64,000 nt of DNA from Dichotomocladium elegans (lineage: Eukaryota > Mucoromycota > Mucoromycetes > Mucorales > Lichtheimiaceae): the NCBI GenBank assembly GCA_025716815.1, contig JAIXMN010000007.1, forward strand, positions 1,071,501 through 1,135,500, written 5' to 3'. How positions within the stretch are numbered: the first letter of the stretch is position 1; each line of letters opens with the position of its first letter. A program made the position numbers and the translations under genes. Positions 24,201-36,161 of this stretch are shown in pieces. The notes below the pieces were generated by a model. It saw nothing but the letters and a program-made list of their open reading frames with translations. It was not told where the DNA came from and searched no databases.

Positions 24201-26262
24201 TGGCTGAAGCCGGTATCAAGATATGGGTGTTGACAGGCGACAAAATTGAGACGGCCATCAACATCGGCTTTGCATGTAATTTGCTTACCAAGGATATGCT
24301 CTTGATCAGTATCAGTGCCCGCAACGAGGAAGAAACGATGCTTCAATTGAAACGGTCCCAGACTGAGGTCCGAGAAAAATCAACCTACCAAAAGTGTGCT
24401 CTTGTGATTGATGGCGAATCACTCAAGTATGCGCTCGAACCGCCTTGCAAGAGCGAGCTGCTTGAGCTTGGCACAATGTGTATGGCTGTTGTCTGCTGTC
24501 GTGTTAGTCCTATGCAAAAAGCAAAAGTAGTCAACCTTGTCAAAAAGGGCCTCAAGGTCATGACACTTGCAATTGGCGACGGTGCCAATGACGTTTCCAT
24601 GATCCAAGAGGCGAACGTTGGTATCGGTATTTCGGGTGAGGAAGGCAGACAGGCTGTCATGGCATCCGACTATGCGATTGCCCAGTTCCGATATTTGTCT
24701 AAGCTCTTGCTCGTCCATGGTCGTTGGTCGTATCTACGCACATCAGAGATGATTCTCACGTTCTTCTACAAAAATATCATGTGGACGCTGGTTCTCTTCT
24801 GGTATCAACTTTTCTGCGGGTAAGAGTCTCATCAGCGCTCGATAAGCAAATCACGAGGACTCAATTGCGAGGCATCCATTTTAGGTTCTCGGGGACGATG
24901 ATGTTCGACTATTCGTATATTACCCTGTATAACTTGGTGTTTACTTCATTGCCATGTATTTTTGCGGGTGTCCTTGACCAAGACCTGCCGGCCAAGTTTT
25001 CCTACAAATATCCTCAGTTATACCTGATGGGCATCCGGGATGACAAGTTCCACTATTCGAGATTCTATCTCACTGTTTTGGATGCCATTTACCAGTCCGC
25101 GGTTTGTTTCGCGGTTCCATATATGCTTTTCGTCGAGGGGAAGATGAGCAGCGGTGGATATGACACTGAAGGCGTCTATGAACTCGGGACATTTATTGCG
25201 GGCATTGCAGTTGTTGTTGCAAATGCACTGGTCGGCTTCACCATCTTCAGCTGGACCTGGGTGATGGTAGCTGTCATCGGCTTGTCGTCGGCAACCTTCT
25301 TTGTATGGACTGCGATCTATGCCAAGGTCCAAACATTCAATTTTTACGGCGAAGACATTCTTTTCCGCGAAGGCGGATTTTGGCTATGTCTTCTGATCAC
25401 CTTTTTTATTTGCATGCTTCCGCGCTATGCGACTAAGTACATCTTGCATATGGATAAGCCGTTTGACAATGACATCATCCGCGAGACTGTGTTGTGCAAA
25501 TCAACGTCGCGCTTCCACCGCCGCAAAATACGCGGACTGAAACAACGACACGAAGAAGAGGTCCCGATTGCACTTGCACGTACGCACAGTGAGACATCAA
25601 CGGCGTTTCGAACGGAGGCGACAGATGATCTTTATGATGATGAGAACGCATATGCCCTTACCGAGAACAAGCTCACACGCTCGAACACCAATGCTTCGAC
25701 GCGTACGGAGATCATGAACATGAGCTCAGGCGTCCGGTCATCGTTTATGGGATTTGCGTACTCGTCCGATGATAAGCATCCGTTTGACGACTATCGACAG
25801 TCCGTATACCGCCAGTCGAGCGTTTCCTCGCGACACGCCAGCAGGTTGCGAGCGCGTCTATCGGCGGCCACGCTGGCTTCGTCGGCCGAGTTGAGAGGTG
25901 ATCGCGCGCCTGGCAGTTCACGCGGTCGCGACTGGATGCCGTTAGGCGGTTTCCGTTTGCGGAAGTATGACACCGCACCCGACGTCCATGGTGATCACAG
26001 CAGTGGCCGAAAGGCTGGCGGACTCCGGTGGAAAATGATGCATGCGATGAAGCAACGGATAACTCCCAAGCCGCCTGCGGGCAACACGCCATTATGGCAG
26101 CATCGGCGGTCATCAGCAAGTGAAGCAACGGATCCTTCATTGTTATCGTACCAGCAAGAGCAGTCGCAACACGAAGCCCCGCTGCAGCAGCATCCGACCG
26201 GAGATGATTCTGAAATAGGCCAGGTGCGACAGCCTCCACCACAGCCCCCCTCTTCGTCATAG
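21242..26262 (+). CDS. P4-type ATPase, aminophospholipid flippase (Dnf1/Dnf2-like)
   Basis: Six exons: 21242-22666, 22733-22878, 22943-23018, 23076-23904, 23988-24819 and 24885-26262 (4,686 nt, 1,561 aa, close to yeast Dnf1/2). It moves phospholipids to the cytosolic leaflet of plasma or late secretory membranes. Seen in order: TM1-2 after N-L-Y-F-L-F-L, actuator domain with L-D-G-E-T-N-L-K, TM3-4, phosphorylation site S-D-K-T-G-T-L-T with Asp588, K-x-Q-S-P-D-E-A-A-L nucleotide-binding block, G-D-G-A-N-D-V hinge, six C-terminal helices, and a cytosolic tail of about 250 residues. An Asp/Glu-rich loop (about residues 390-415) interrupts the actuator domain. Intron 2 has a GC donor (TTCTG|GCAAGT at 22879). 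A CDC50-family beta subunit would be expected elsewhere. Confidence 0.95.
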
Positions 26263-26465
26263 AGCATTTGTGTAGCTTTAGAATTACCGTTTTTCCAGCA
26301 TTTTCTCCTCCCCTCCCCCTTGTTTTTATGCCTTCTCCACGCTTCCATATCGCACCGCATAGTTCATTTCTTTTTTCTTTTTTCTTTCTGTACAAAGTAA
26401 AGTCTTCTCGCGCGCGTTTCATACTTTTAGAGGCTCGTGTGCAATTTTGAAAACAAGTGTGACAA

Positions 26466-26490
26466 GCGGGCGGGCGGGCGGGCGGGCGGG
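26466..26490. repeat. (GCGG)n tandem tract between convergent 3' ends
   Basis: Six uninterrupted GGGC/GCGG units followed by a G4 run, in the 300-bp gap between the stops of the flippase (+) and lectin (-) genes. Six closely spaced G3 runs give strong G-quadruplex potential on the plus strand. Confidence 0.85.
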
Positions 26491-26562
26491 GATGGTGGTG
26501 GTATGGTGTTGAGAAAAAGAAAAGTAAAGCGTATTTTTATATATGTGGGAATCCTCCAGATT

Positions 26563-27516
26563 TTAGCCTTCGAAAGGCTCAACAGACCATTGCTGGTTTG
26601 CGTTATCAATATCGAATTTGCGCTTGTAGATGATCACAGGCGAGCCTTCGCCATCACTATCGGCCTAATGTAAAGTTTGTTATTTCCACCGTCCCAGATG
26701 ATCTTTTGCTTTCGTCTAGCCGCTTGCCTTGATATCAAACACCAAGCGGGGATCAGCACGGGTATAGATGAAGCCGTCGCGAAGTCCAAAACGTTGATTC
26801 AGCGTCCTAATACGATAAGGAGGAGGTTGATGAGACGCAGACACGCGGCGAAAAGAGTAGGATGCAGACGTACGTGGTCACCTTTCGATTGAATTGAATG
26901 AGGGGCTGCTCGGCCTTGAGGTCACCTTTGATGAAGGCGGGGAAGGAGAAAGTGGGTTAGCAAGAAGCGTTCGTGTGTGTGTCTCTTGGTCCTCTTTTGA
27001 TCATTTACCTCCCGAGATATCGATCACTTTTTTACAAGTAGCATAGTAATAATAACACTGTAAGAAGACATGGAGGTATATTCAAACCGTGCAGTCATCG
27101 AACATACCAAGACCCGACTTTTTGTTGGTGAGAAAGCCGTCGTCAAACTGCCAGAGTTGGCTGTCGAGTTCTTCCTGGGCCTCTTTCTGGTTGGGGAGGG
27201 AGGGGAAAGGGAAAGGATGTGAGCAGTCAGGATGATGCTTGTGCTGGAAACTATATGAAAGCGATATTTGCCTGGGATTCAATCACGATAGCTTCGCTTG
27301 CCTGGGAGAATGAAAAGAGGCGGGGGCCGGGGGAAGGCATCCATCAGAAACATGTACGCTGCCACATAACACGCACATCCCTTTTTCCTTTCCCAACCCA
27401 ATCCCTTCACCAGGAGATCGTTCACTTGCTTCGGTGCTCGAGCCGCTGACGGACAAAAGTAAACCGTTCTTCTGCGACTTGATAATAAAGTAGGTATCGA
27501 CAGGGAAACCGCTCAT
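26563..27516 (-). CDS. Ricin-B-type beta-trefoil lectin-like protein
   Basis: Seven exons: 27516-27430, 27301-27272, 27186-27108, 27026-27009, 26925-26874, 26806-26728 and 26664-26563 (447 nt, 148 aa). There is no signal peptide, so it is probably cytosolic. Three sub-repeats of a beta-trefoil are visible: an F-x-I-K-S-x-x-N-G-L start with S-Q-L-W, then G-F-L-T-N-K-K-S-G-L-V-I-D-I, and finally G-F-I-Y and N-Q-Q-W. These follow the Q-x-W and G-L-V-L-D-I rhythm of carbohydrate-binding R-type lectins. It is a lone lectin domain with no catalytic partner. Introns 1, 2 and 6 need GC donors (GCAAGT, GCAAAT, GCAAGC), and exon 4 has only 18 nt. With these the protein is continuous and all frames agree. 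Confidence 0.85.
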
Positions 27517-28444
27517 GATGAATAAATGTATAAGGCCGCGCTTTTTCAAAACTAAACCGAAAGAACAAGGACTTTAAAACCCCGTGTTCACTCTGCGCTT
27601 TTTTGTATGGCAGGTCATTCGACCGCAGTCACCCTTGCGCTTTACCTTCTTTTCGTAAATGAGATAAAATAATGTCGTACAACATACAAAAAAAAAAGAA
27701 GCATCGCGTTGTATAAAGTTGTTGTGTCAATAGGTAAAACGGATCCATGGTTTGGAGCATCGTAGGCAATAAAAGAGTGCTACCTCGTCTCTATACCCTT
27801 TAACCTGCTTCCGAACAGTAGTACGGGTGTCCTGGCGATAACCAGGACAGAGGGGTTGGAGGAGGCCAGCAGCGAAAAGGAGCAGATGGATGTCCAGGAT
27901 CTCCTCTCCTCTCCTTCATGGTTCATCAAGTGTTGGTGCGATTGCTTACTTTGCAAAAAACAGTGGTGTTAGATTGCAATAAATAAGTTAGTATTAGAGT
28001 GATCATACCGGATAAGACCATGGAAGAGAGGATCGGCACAGGACTTCTTCACTTACTGACGCTTGACTGACACTGCTTGAAAAAGCCTTGTTACACAGTC
28101 TTCCCATTTCAGCGACGGATCACATACTCCTATTGATACACGATTCTTATCACTTGTCGATGCTTCATTGAGACACAGGCTTAAAAACAGCCTTTCCGGT
28201 CCCGCGGCGGAAAAAGTTCAATGCAGAAAAGGAATTGGATAATGAAGCATTGGGCCTGCAGATTATGGAAGCTCATCAGCAGTGAAAATAGACATGATTT
28301 GAAACACGACGTTTCAAGTTTTGCTAACAGAATCGTTGGACATAGTCTTTAAGTACTGATACTTTTTAGCCCTTTAAAGGTAAACTCCTTTTACCAAAGA
28401 TTAGACACCAGAAACTGAAATATTGAGTTATCCCCGGCACAGAC
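27517..28444. other. Intergenic; small hairpin at 27828-27847
   Basis: No gene seen. A perfect 7-bp inverted repeat with a 6-nt loop (GTCCTGG...CCAGGAC) lies at about 27828-27847. Confidence 0.45.
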
Positions 28445-29034
28445 ATGTCTTCACCCGCTACATTCATCGCAAGTGCCTCCAGAATTCGCGATGCCAGTAG
28501 CCCGGATCCTTTCGGTGAAGTGCTGTATTCAAAGCATCGCAAGCAGTTACTGGAAGTGGTCGGCATTGACCATGCCACAGCAGTGCACTCGTTTTCCTTC
28601 TCAAAATACACCCTCCTAAACAAACTCCAAACCAGCCAAGACTTCGACCTTACGATCTTCCTGAACAGCTGTTTCCCGCCCCCCTTGAAATATGATTCTC
28701 TTTGGTGGGATACGAGGGACGCGCACTTGGATCGACCATCGCGGTCAGGAACCCAAGCTGACAAGCAAGTACTTTCCCGGATACCTCTAATATGCAAATC
28801 ACATGAAGCCATCTTTTCCACAAGATAAATGCAGCCTACAGGAACAATAGCAACATGCGATTTGACCAGCACCTCGGGTGTGCCGTCAATACTTTGCAGG
28901 GCATTCGAGGACCAAAATCTTACAATGGTAAAAAAGACCTTTTCGATCAGAGCTTGAGTACCGAACAAAAAAGCGTGCGCATTCTGGAAAACGTAATCGA
29001 GCCTGCCAGACGCTTCAAGTTGGGCAATCAGTAG
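28445..29034 (+). CDS. Possible two-exon unknown protein (strand disputed)
   Basis: Exons 28445-28764 and 28809-29034 give 546 nt (181 aa) if a GC donor (GACAA|GCAAGT at 28765) joins to the AG at 28807-28808, with a CTAAT-like branch site between. Both parts read as ordinary globular protein: Phe/Leu/Asp-rich with a W-W-D-T-R-D segment, then a Lys/Glu-rich helical C-terminus. No family recognised. Against it, the minus strand carries a 249-codon uninterrupted ORF over 28366-29115, which is long for chance. Only transcripts can decide. Confidence 0.3.
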
Positions 29035-30750
29035 CCGACAGAGTGACATGGATCTCATCGGGCAGCGACTGGATGTTTTTGGGGAGGCTTTACAGACCCT
29101 ATTGCCTGTTCTCAACTCTTACCCTGAAGACTACAGATTTCACAAAGACAATACCCACTGCGACAGCAAGTCCCGCTCCGCCAAATACATAAAAGCCTTT
29201 TTACCAGCTGGCTTGCTCGTTTCAACGTCCCCAAGTGCCTGATTTTTATAGTCGCAGATGGCCCCCTTGCTATAGGTTTATAAGCAGCAAAATACTCTGC
29301 TAAAAAAAACATTCTGCAACAATCCTGGACCAATGATGACAGGATGTTATTAAATTCTCACCGACAGCAACTGAGTCCATTCACAGTGAAAAATTGCATA
29401 CCGCGCATCGAACATAACGGTCCAGTACGTCGGATGTGGAACCGAAATCTTGCCGCTTGCCTCGTGTGTCCGGTCATGTGCCAGAAAGATTTCGGAGGGC
29501 AATCGTTCCACCCACCCCCCGGAAGGCGTCGACAGGCAGGACCTATATCACAGAACACACAACAACGGCATTGATATCTCATATAAATATCATCAGCACA
29601 GTCTTATGCTCTCCACTGAAGGTTCATTTCTAAATTTACTGTCAGAGTCCTTTTTATACTGTAATGCGCATTGCTGTGCTGTACGAACATAGACCTTATA
29701 TTCGTCGGTGTACATTGTGTAACCGCGGTTAAAGTCTACTTCTTTCATAGCAACAAGGTCAGGGTTCCCTCCCCCCCTGCAAGATAGATTCTATGTGAGA
29801 ACAAACGGATTGAAGAGAGTGAAATGGATATTGAGACGGAAGCTCTTTCTGTGCGGCATCTTTCGTCGTGCTCTACCCAAAACTTACACATACACACATG
29901 CGCACAGATAGACATGTGTGTGTGTGTAAGCGCATTTCATACCCTCACTCATAACAAACGGAAAGAGTCAACGTGGAGGTGGGGATGGAGGAGGAGGAAC
30001 AGGTGGTAAAAAAAAAAAGCTTCGCCGGATTCCCTTTGGGTTGTGTATCCGCCCTACTGCGTGTATCATCATCATGCTCTTTTCTCTCGTCCTTTGTTCA
30101 AGCATAACTGGCAACGGGTTATCCGGTACAGAGCTTATCTATCTACCCAGAAAGAAGGCCGAATGATGTACGCACGTCTTGCACCATCGATGTCTTCTCT
30201 CTCCCTCTCTCTCTCTCTCTCTGAGAGATGATACTCGACTACGTACTGTGAAGACAGCGAGCGAGTCACTACTGTACCCTACATATGATTTGCGTCTTCA
30301 CTTGAGAATATAACTTCGACTACATATCAGTCCGCATCGACACAAAAAGCACGACTTGATCTACTGTTTCAAGGGCAGTTAGACGCCGAAGAATAGAAAA
30401 GAAAAATCAATCACTGACGTCTCTCCCCAGCTCACGCCATCCAAGGCACGTATTGTACTTGCCTAATCCAGGATCTTCTCTCGCTCGCAAAGATTTCTTC
30501 TCATTTCTATTGGGTGGTATGATTGTGTAACGAGAGGGGTTGCTGACTGAACTCCTGTTTCTGTTCATTTGGGATTGGTCCGGAAAGATCATCCCTTCCT
30601 TTGCACGAATTTATCCGGGCTCGGCAGTTTCGGGTCCCTATTCTATCACTTTGCTTTGGGAGAAGGTCCTTCAGCGAACCGCTACATTCTTTCTTTTCTA
30701 TTTATTGGGGGGGCGGGGAAGCCATACACGTACTTGACTCAATACCTTCA
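29035..30750. other. Intergenic; ATG26 upstream region
   Basis: Short ORFs at 29048-29242 and 29344-29574 (+) are not convincing. CA/GT repeats lie at about 29887-29930, a poly(A) run at 30007-30018 and a (CT)n tract at 30193-30224. The last 200 bp before 30751 are probably the 5' leader of the sterol glucosyltransferase gene. Confidence 0.4.
30193..30228. repeat. (CT)n microsatellite
   Basis: Nearly pure CT dinucleotides ending in GAGAGA, so the 3' end can form a small hairpin. It lies in non-coding DNA upstream of the ATG26 homologue. Confidence 0.8.
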
Positions 30751-33700
30751 ATGAAACAAGGGGACGCGGAGAGTCCTATGCTGCGACAGGACCAGCGACC
30801 TGTCAACAACATACCCACTGCTGTGCAAACCTCACCTATGGAACAAGGTACTTGGACAATGTCACCCCGGGGGAAGAGGATCTTGGTAACATGACCATGC
30901 TGCAGGTGATGCGTCTCCCGGACATTCCAAACCAGCTCCTGTCATGCGGCAGTCTTACTCGGAAATGTCCATTGAGCAACCGCAGTTCCAAAGCAAGGAT
31001 AGCCCAATGTCGCCTACCGTGGCAGCGGGAGACAGTGATGACGAGGACGAGGACAGCGACGATACCGTTTTGAAAGGAATGGCCTCAGAAAGGATTCACT
31101 CCATGTTTGGACTTCCTTCACACGAAAGGCTATTGGGAGGTATATATAAAGGAAGAAAGAAGCGAAAGCAGGACCGGAAACCGTGTTCATCTGGGGGTGG
31201 CTGATCTATGGCATGGGATGTTATTGATACCTAGAATTTCCGTGCTATCTCCTTCGGATCGTTACATTGCCTGGCTGGCTTTATTTGACCGAGCACACTC
31301 TGTGTTTTTATGCCGCTTTGCCCGGTAAAGAGGTAGGAGGGGGAAAAAAAAAAAAACTGTCGTGTTGACGCTAGGCGTGCGTCATCTTGCCTAAGAATGA
31401 GCAAAATAGGATGGACCTCAAAAGACGGGATACCTCTGCAAAAAAAACCATCGCACATCGCCGCGCACACATCGATACTATTTTCAACTGAAAGATACGG
31501 TCTTGTCGTGGTACGACTCTGCAGAGAATATGTACGAACCGCTTGGCAGTCTCGACTTGCGCGATGCAACCGGTGTACGTCCCTCGCGTATTCGCACCTT
31601 TGCCTTCCAGATTATGAACAACAAGCGGCGACAGCTGATGTTAATCGCTGACTCTGAAGTCTCGCGGAAAGAATGGTAAATGGTTTGGACTCGCTGACCG
31701 GAGTTGGGGAGAAAAAAAAAGTGAAGGTCTGTGCGCTCAATGATATTTTTTTTCTTATAAAAAAAACCAGGATGGATGAGCTGCAACGTGCAGTGTTTAT
31801 GGCAAGAAACTCGGGCACTAGTGTCCGCCTGGTCATGCCATTCAGCAAGATCGAAAAGCTCAACAAGACTGCTGCATACAATTTTGCACAGTACATCAGG
31901 GTTAGAATGATGGATTCAGTGAGCGCTGAAGGCGATGCTGATGAAGTGAGTTATGGACATGGTTGAAAGAGACCCGGGGGGCATCCGAGCATTCTAACCT
32001 CAGCCTGGAAGTATTACTTTGCGTACTTTAAAGACATCAATGCTGCGTTCCGTCGGATACAAGAGCAGTGGAACAGAGGGTCAACCGTTCCTCGAATAAG
32101 CACCATTGATACAATGACGGGGAATGAAGCTACCAGCACCGATACAATCACACTACAGAATGGACTAGGTAACAATGCCTCGAGCATATCTGCATTCCTC
32201 ATTGGCGCCCTTTCCGGCGCTCGTCAGAGCGACGATGGAGATTTAGACACAACAGGTACTTCAATGACAAGTTCTCTGTCGTGGTATAAGTTGACATGAC
32301 CTTTATTCTCTCACATTGGCACCGCATAACCAGATACTCCTTCTTCGCTTTCTTCAACCCCTACAAGTCCCACATTCCGTCTCGTCCCACATGACCAACA
32401 AACTATTGATCCTGCAGCTGATAAAGAAGGTGCGTCGACGCTAACTGTTTATTGTCCCCTTCTTCACCCACACTCTTTTGCCCTTCTCTGTAACGGATGT
32501 TGAGACTTCTGAAACCACGATTTCTAGACGAGAATAAGACAACCGAGCCAAGAACAAAAGGACGATTCCGAAGCGCATCTACGGCATCCATTCGACAGCT
32601 CGCTCGACAATCGCTAGGCCTTACCTTGCCTTCCTTTGCCAATAACCAGGTCCAGGCTACCGAAAAGAACTCTTCCGATCACCAGTTTCTGGATCCCAGT
32701 TCTACCCAGTCATCATTTTCTAGTGTGAAATCCAACACAGTCCGCCATTCTAGGTCGGGCAGTGTTCGAGAGCTAATACTTCATCCCCTCAGGTCGACTG
32801 CAACCTTTGGTGACCTTGAGGCCCTTCCCGGAAAGTCATTGGTCGCCCGTACGCCGTCCTTTTGGATTAGTCCCGATTACCGCGGGGTGCTCAAACAACT
32901 TGAGCCTGGAACCGGCAGCATCAGTGCGATCGCTAACACTGCAGAGTCTGATGATGGAGAGATGCAGCGACATGCGGACGAAGAGCTGCATAAAAACTTC
33001 CCCATGCTCCGAAGTTCCGAAAATGTGATTGCAGGTACCGTATGAGTATATCCCCCTCTTTGGGGCCCTTGGCCGCTTGTTTTTCCTGACAAAACAAATC
33101 CATGTCGTTCATATGGGTAGCCTTTACGTCGGCTGTCTGGCGTTCCCTTCCGTATTATGGACGCCTTATTTTCAGCCTGAATTACGTTTGTTTTTATTCA
33201 AAAGTGCTCGCAGGTAGACAAAAGGTAAATAACCGTGCATGGACCATGACAATCGAAAGCACCAAGGAATGGCCGATAACCGATTGAGTCGATAGCTTGC
33301 TATTCCTATTGCGGATATCATGACAGTCCGCCGACTCAAAAGCAGAGGCTACTACCTTATTCATAGCATTGGCGTCCTGGCAAAGAATATGCCAGACGAG
33401 GTATGGTTTCGTTTCTGGCCGACGCTCGCAGAGTAAATACCATCAGACAAAGCTAACGTCAAAGAGGGGTCCGGGATAGATTTACTTTGAGTTCTCTTCG
33501 CTGGAATCAAGAGACCGATGCTATGCGCTACTCTATTTCCTGACGACAGAGCATGATTCACTTGTAGCGTGAGTCGTTAAATCATTCACATGCGATGTTG
33601 TATACTCATCTATGGATGATTATAGAGATGTGAACACCGGAATAACGTCGATTAAAATGAGCGACATCTTAGCTCAGTCTACGGAACATGCCCTGCCACC

Positions 33701-35557
33701 TGTGGAATCAGGCACGTATATATATATATACAAGATCTATCATCGAACGAAGCACACATGCTGAAACAAATCAAACACGTTTAACGATAGGCGGGCCTCC
33801 CCTGCTTTCCACGCTTTCTTCAATTGAACCACCTCGGTCAAGTGCGCCTCCCAAACAGATGCACATCACGTGCCTGACAATAGGGTCCCGTGGTGATGTC
33901 CAACCGTACATTGCCCTTTGCAAACAGTTGATGAAGGATGGCCATCAATGCCGCATCGCTTCGCACGATGAATACAAGTATTGGGTAGAGGAGCACGGTA
34001 TCGAATTTAGATCGATTGGAGGAGATCCAGGAGAGCTCATGGTATGAATGTCGTATCAGAGATTCGCTAAAAAATCATAAAATGGACCGATGACAGGTTG
34101 ACTGACCGACCGATATATTGATACGTCTACTGTAGAAGCTATGCATCGACAATGGGTTCATGTCATACTCGTTTATCAAGGGCGGTGTCAAGTTTGTAAG
34201 TGCGCAATCCCTTGTCCCCTTCTTTTTTTTGGACGGAGAGATTTGCTCATAAAAGGTTGAACAAGTTCTATACCTGGTTCGAGACACTGCTGAGCACAGC
34301 CTGGGAAGCGTGCCAAGGCACGGACCTTTTGATTGAGAGTCCAAGTGCGATGGTTGGAGTCCACATGGCTGAAAAGCTAGGTATAGTAGGTCTTCACACA
34401 AGCCTCGCGGATGGGAATTAACCTGTGGCGTATTATCGTGGTGCATAGGGATTCCTTATTTCCGGTCGATGCCATTCCCATGGACCCGCACAACACGGTT
34501 TCCACACCCGTTTGCAATGCAAAACTACACACGTGGTCGTCTGCTATACAATGACATGACATACGTCATGATCGACATGGCTTTATGGACAGGCACGTCA
34601 AGATATATCAATCGGTTCCGGCGCAAGGTGCTTGGTCTTCCTGCCACAACCCTTGAACGACTCGAGTTGTGGCGCGTGCCTCACATTTACTCATTCAGCC
34701 CAGCAGTGCTTCCGCCACCGAAGGACTGGCCGGACTATGTTCACTGCACCGGCTACTGGTTCCTGGACAACCCGGACATGTCGTGGAAACCGCCCGCGAA
34801 GCTGCTCGCGTTTCTTGGGAAAAAAGATGATGCGCGACCGATCATTTACATTGGCTTCGGCTCCATTATCGTCCCTGACCCAGAGGCGGTGAGTCAGACA
34901 ATCATTGACGCTGTCCTCAAGGCGAATGTCCGTGCCATTATCTGCAAAGGATGGTCATCGCGAATGAGCGCCAGCAAACCCGCAACAGGGGCTGAAGAAG
35001 AGAGCTCAGCGATGCTGGATCGCTACCCAGGAACGGTATACCAGATCGATCAGGTCCCACACGACTGGCTCTTTCCGCAGATCCACGGCGTGGTCCATCA
35101 CGGTGGAGCCGGCACCACCGCGGCTGGGCTGCGGGCGGGCCAACCGACAGTGATCAAACCCTTTTTCGGCGACCAGCGATTCTGGGCTCAGCGGATGGAG
35201 GAGCTCGGAGTTGGCGTGTGCGTTCTTAAGCTGACCGTCGATAAATTGAGTGACGCGCTTGTCGAGATTACCCAAAATGAGGCATTGATCAGCAAGGCCA
35301 AAGCGTTGGGAGATACCATCCGGAAGGTTCGATATTTGCTGAATGTGTTTCTCTATGGGGTGGGGTGCAGGAAGAAGAGGAAGGAACAAAAAAAAATGGG
35401 AGAGTGCAGGGCCAATCGTTCTTTGTTTTTTCTCACGACCACCTACTTTTTTTTTTTGAAGGAAAACGGTGTAAAGACAGCTATTGAGTGTATATACCGA
35501 GACATGCATATTGCCAAACGTACACCGCACGATAATAATAACTCGTCCTCTTCATGA
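30751..35557 (+). CDS. ATG26: Sterol 3-beta-glucosyltransferase with GRAM-PH-GRAM-GT28 layout
   Basis: Seventeen exons: 30751-30847, 30906-31139, 31235-31332, 31410-31675, 31771-31945, 32012-32255, 32334-32429, 32528-33034, 33121-33224, 33296-33400, 33480-33568, 33626-33711, 33791-34041, 34136-34195, 34239-34380, 34449-35326 and 35462-35557 (3,528 nt, 1,175 aa; yeast Atg26 is of similar size). Order: acidic N-terminus, first GRAM (exon 3, F-P-C-Y-L-L-R-I-V), PH domain (exons 4-5, ending K-E-W), second GRAM (exons 8-11), then the GT28 half starting [15 protein letters not shown]. The donor-binding block H-H-G-G-A-G-T-T precedes I-K-P-F-F-G-D-Q. It transfers glucose from UDP-glucose to membrane sterols. 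The exon 5/6 junction is ambiguous, and intron 12 appears to use a GC donor (33712). Confidence 0.93.
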
Positions 35558-36161
35558 TAAACATACACGCACGCACAAAAAAAGAACCATAAATGCCCCT
35601 TTTGTGCGGCGGCATGCATTGATTTAAAAGTAACATATGGGTGTGGGGTTCCTGGATTGAAAGACGATCTGTTACACTGACTGGTCACATGGTTGCATTA
35701 CTGTGACAGGCAGTCATCGTACTTGTGTCATTGGTTCAATTCATGATGACAAAAACGAAATAGGTGTGTGTATTGTTTTCTTCAGGGGTGTTTATTCCCT
35801 TTAGGTTCAGGCAACAATGCTGAAGGGAACACAGTCTCACAAATGAAATGAAGATGGATCCTCGAGAGAACGGGAAACTCGGGGCAGAGGAGCTGTGTAA
35901 GTCAGGCAAACGGGGCAACAGAGAGACGGTGAGTGAGTGTGTGAGTGTGCGTGTTCGATATTCACGTGCGTCTTTTTATCAATGGCGGGGCTGACAACGA
36001 ATCCTGCTTATGAAGCAAAGCGGGGAGGAATACTCCGCCTTGAATTCAGACAGGCTTCATCCCTTTTATTTTTTCGACTTGCGGTTTTTTTTTTCCCCTT
36101 TTCAGTTTCCTTTCATTTACTCACAAACTAAACTACTTCCCCTCTCCTTATATTCTCAATC
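35558..36161. other. Intergenic between ATG26 and the carnitine carrier
   Basis: No gene. The last 100 bp are T/C-rich and form the likely promoter and leader of the carrier gene. Confidence 0.5.

Noticed and set aside
29885..29935. CRISPR-like or tandem array in the CA/GT-rich region
   Set aside because: These are simple dinucleotide repeats without spacers; the genome is eukaryotic.
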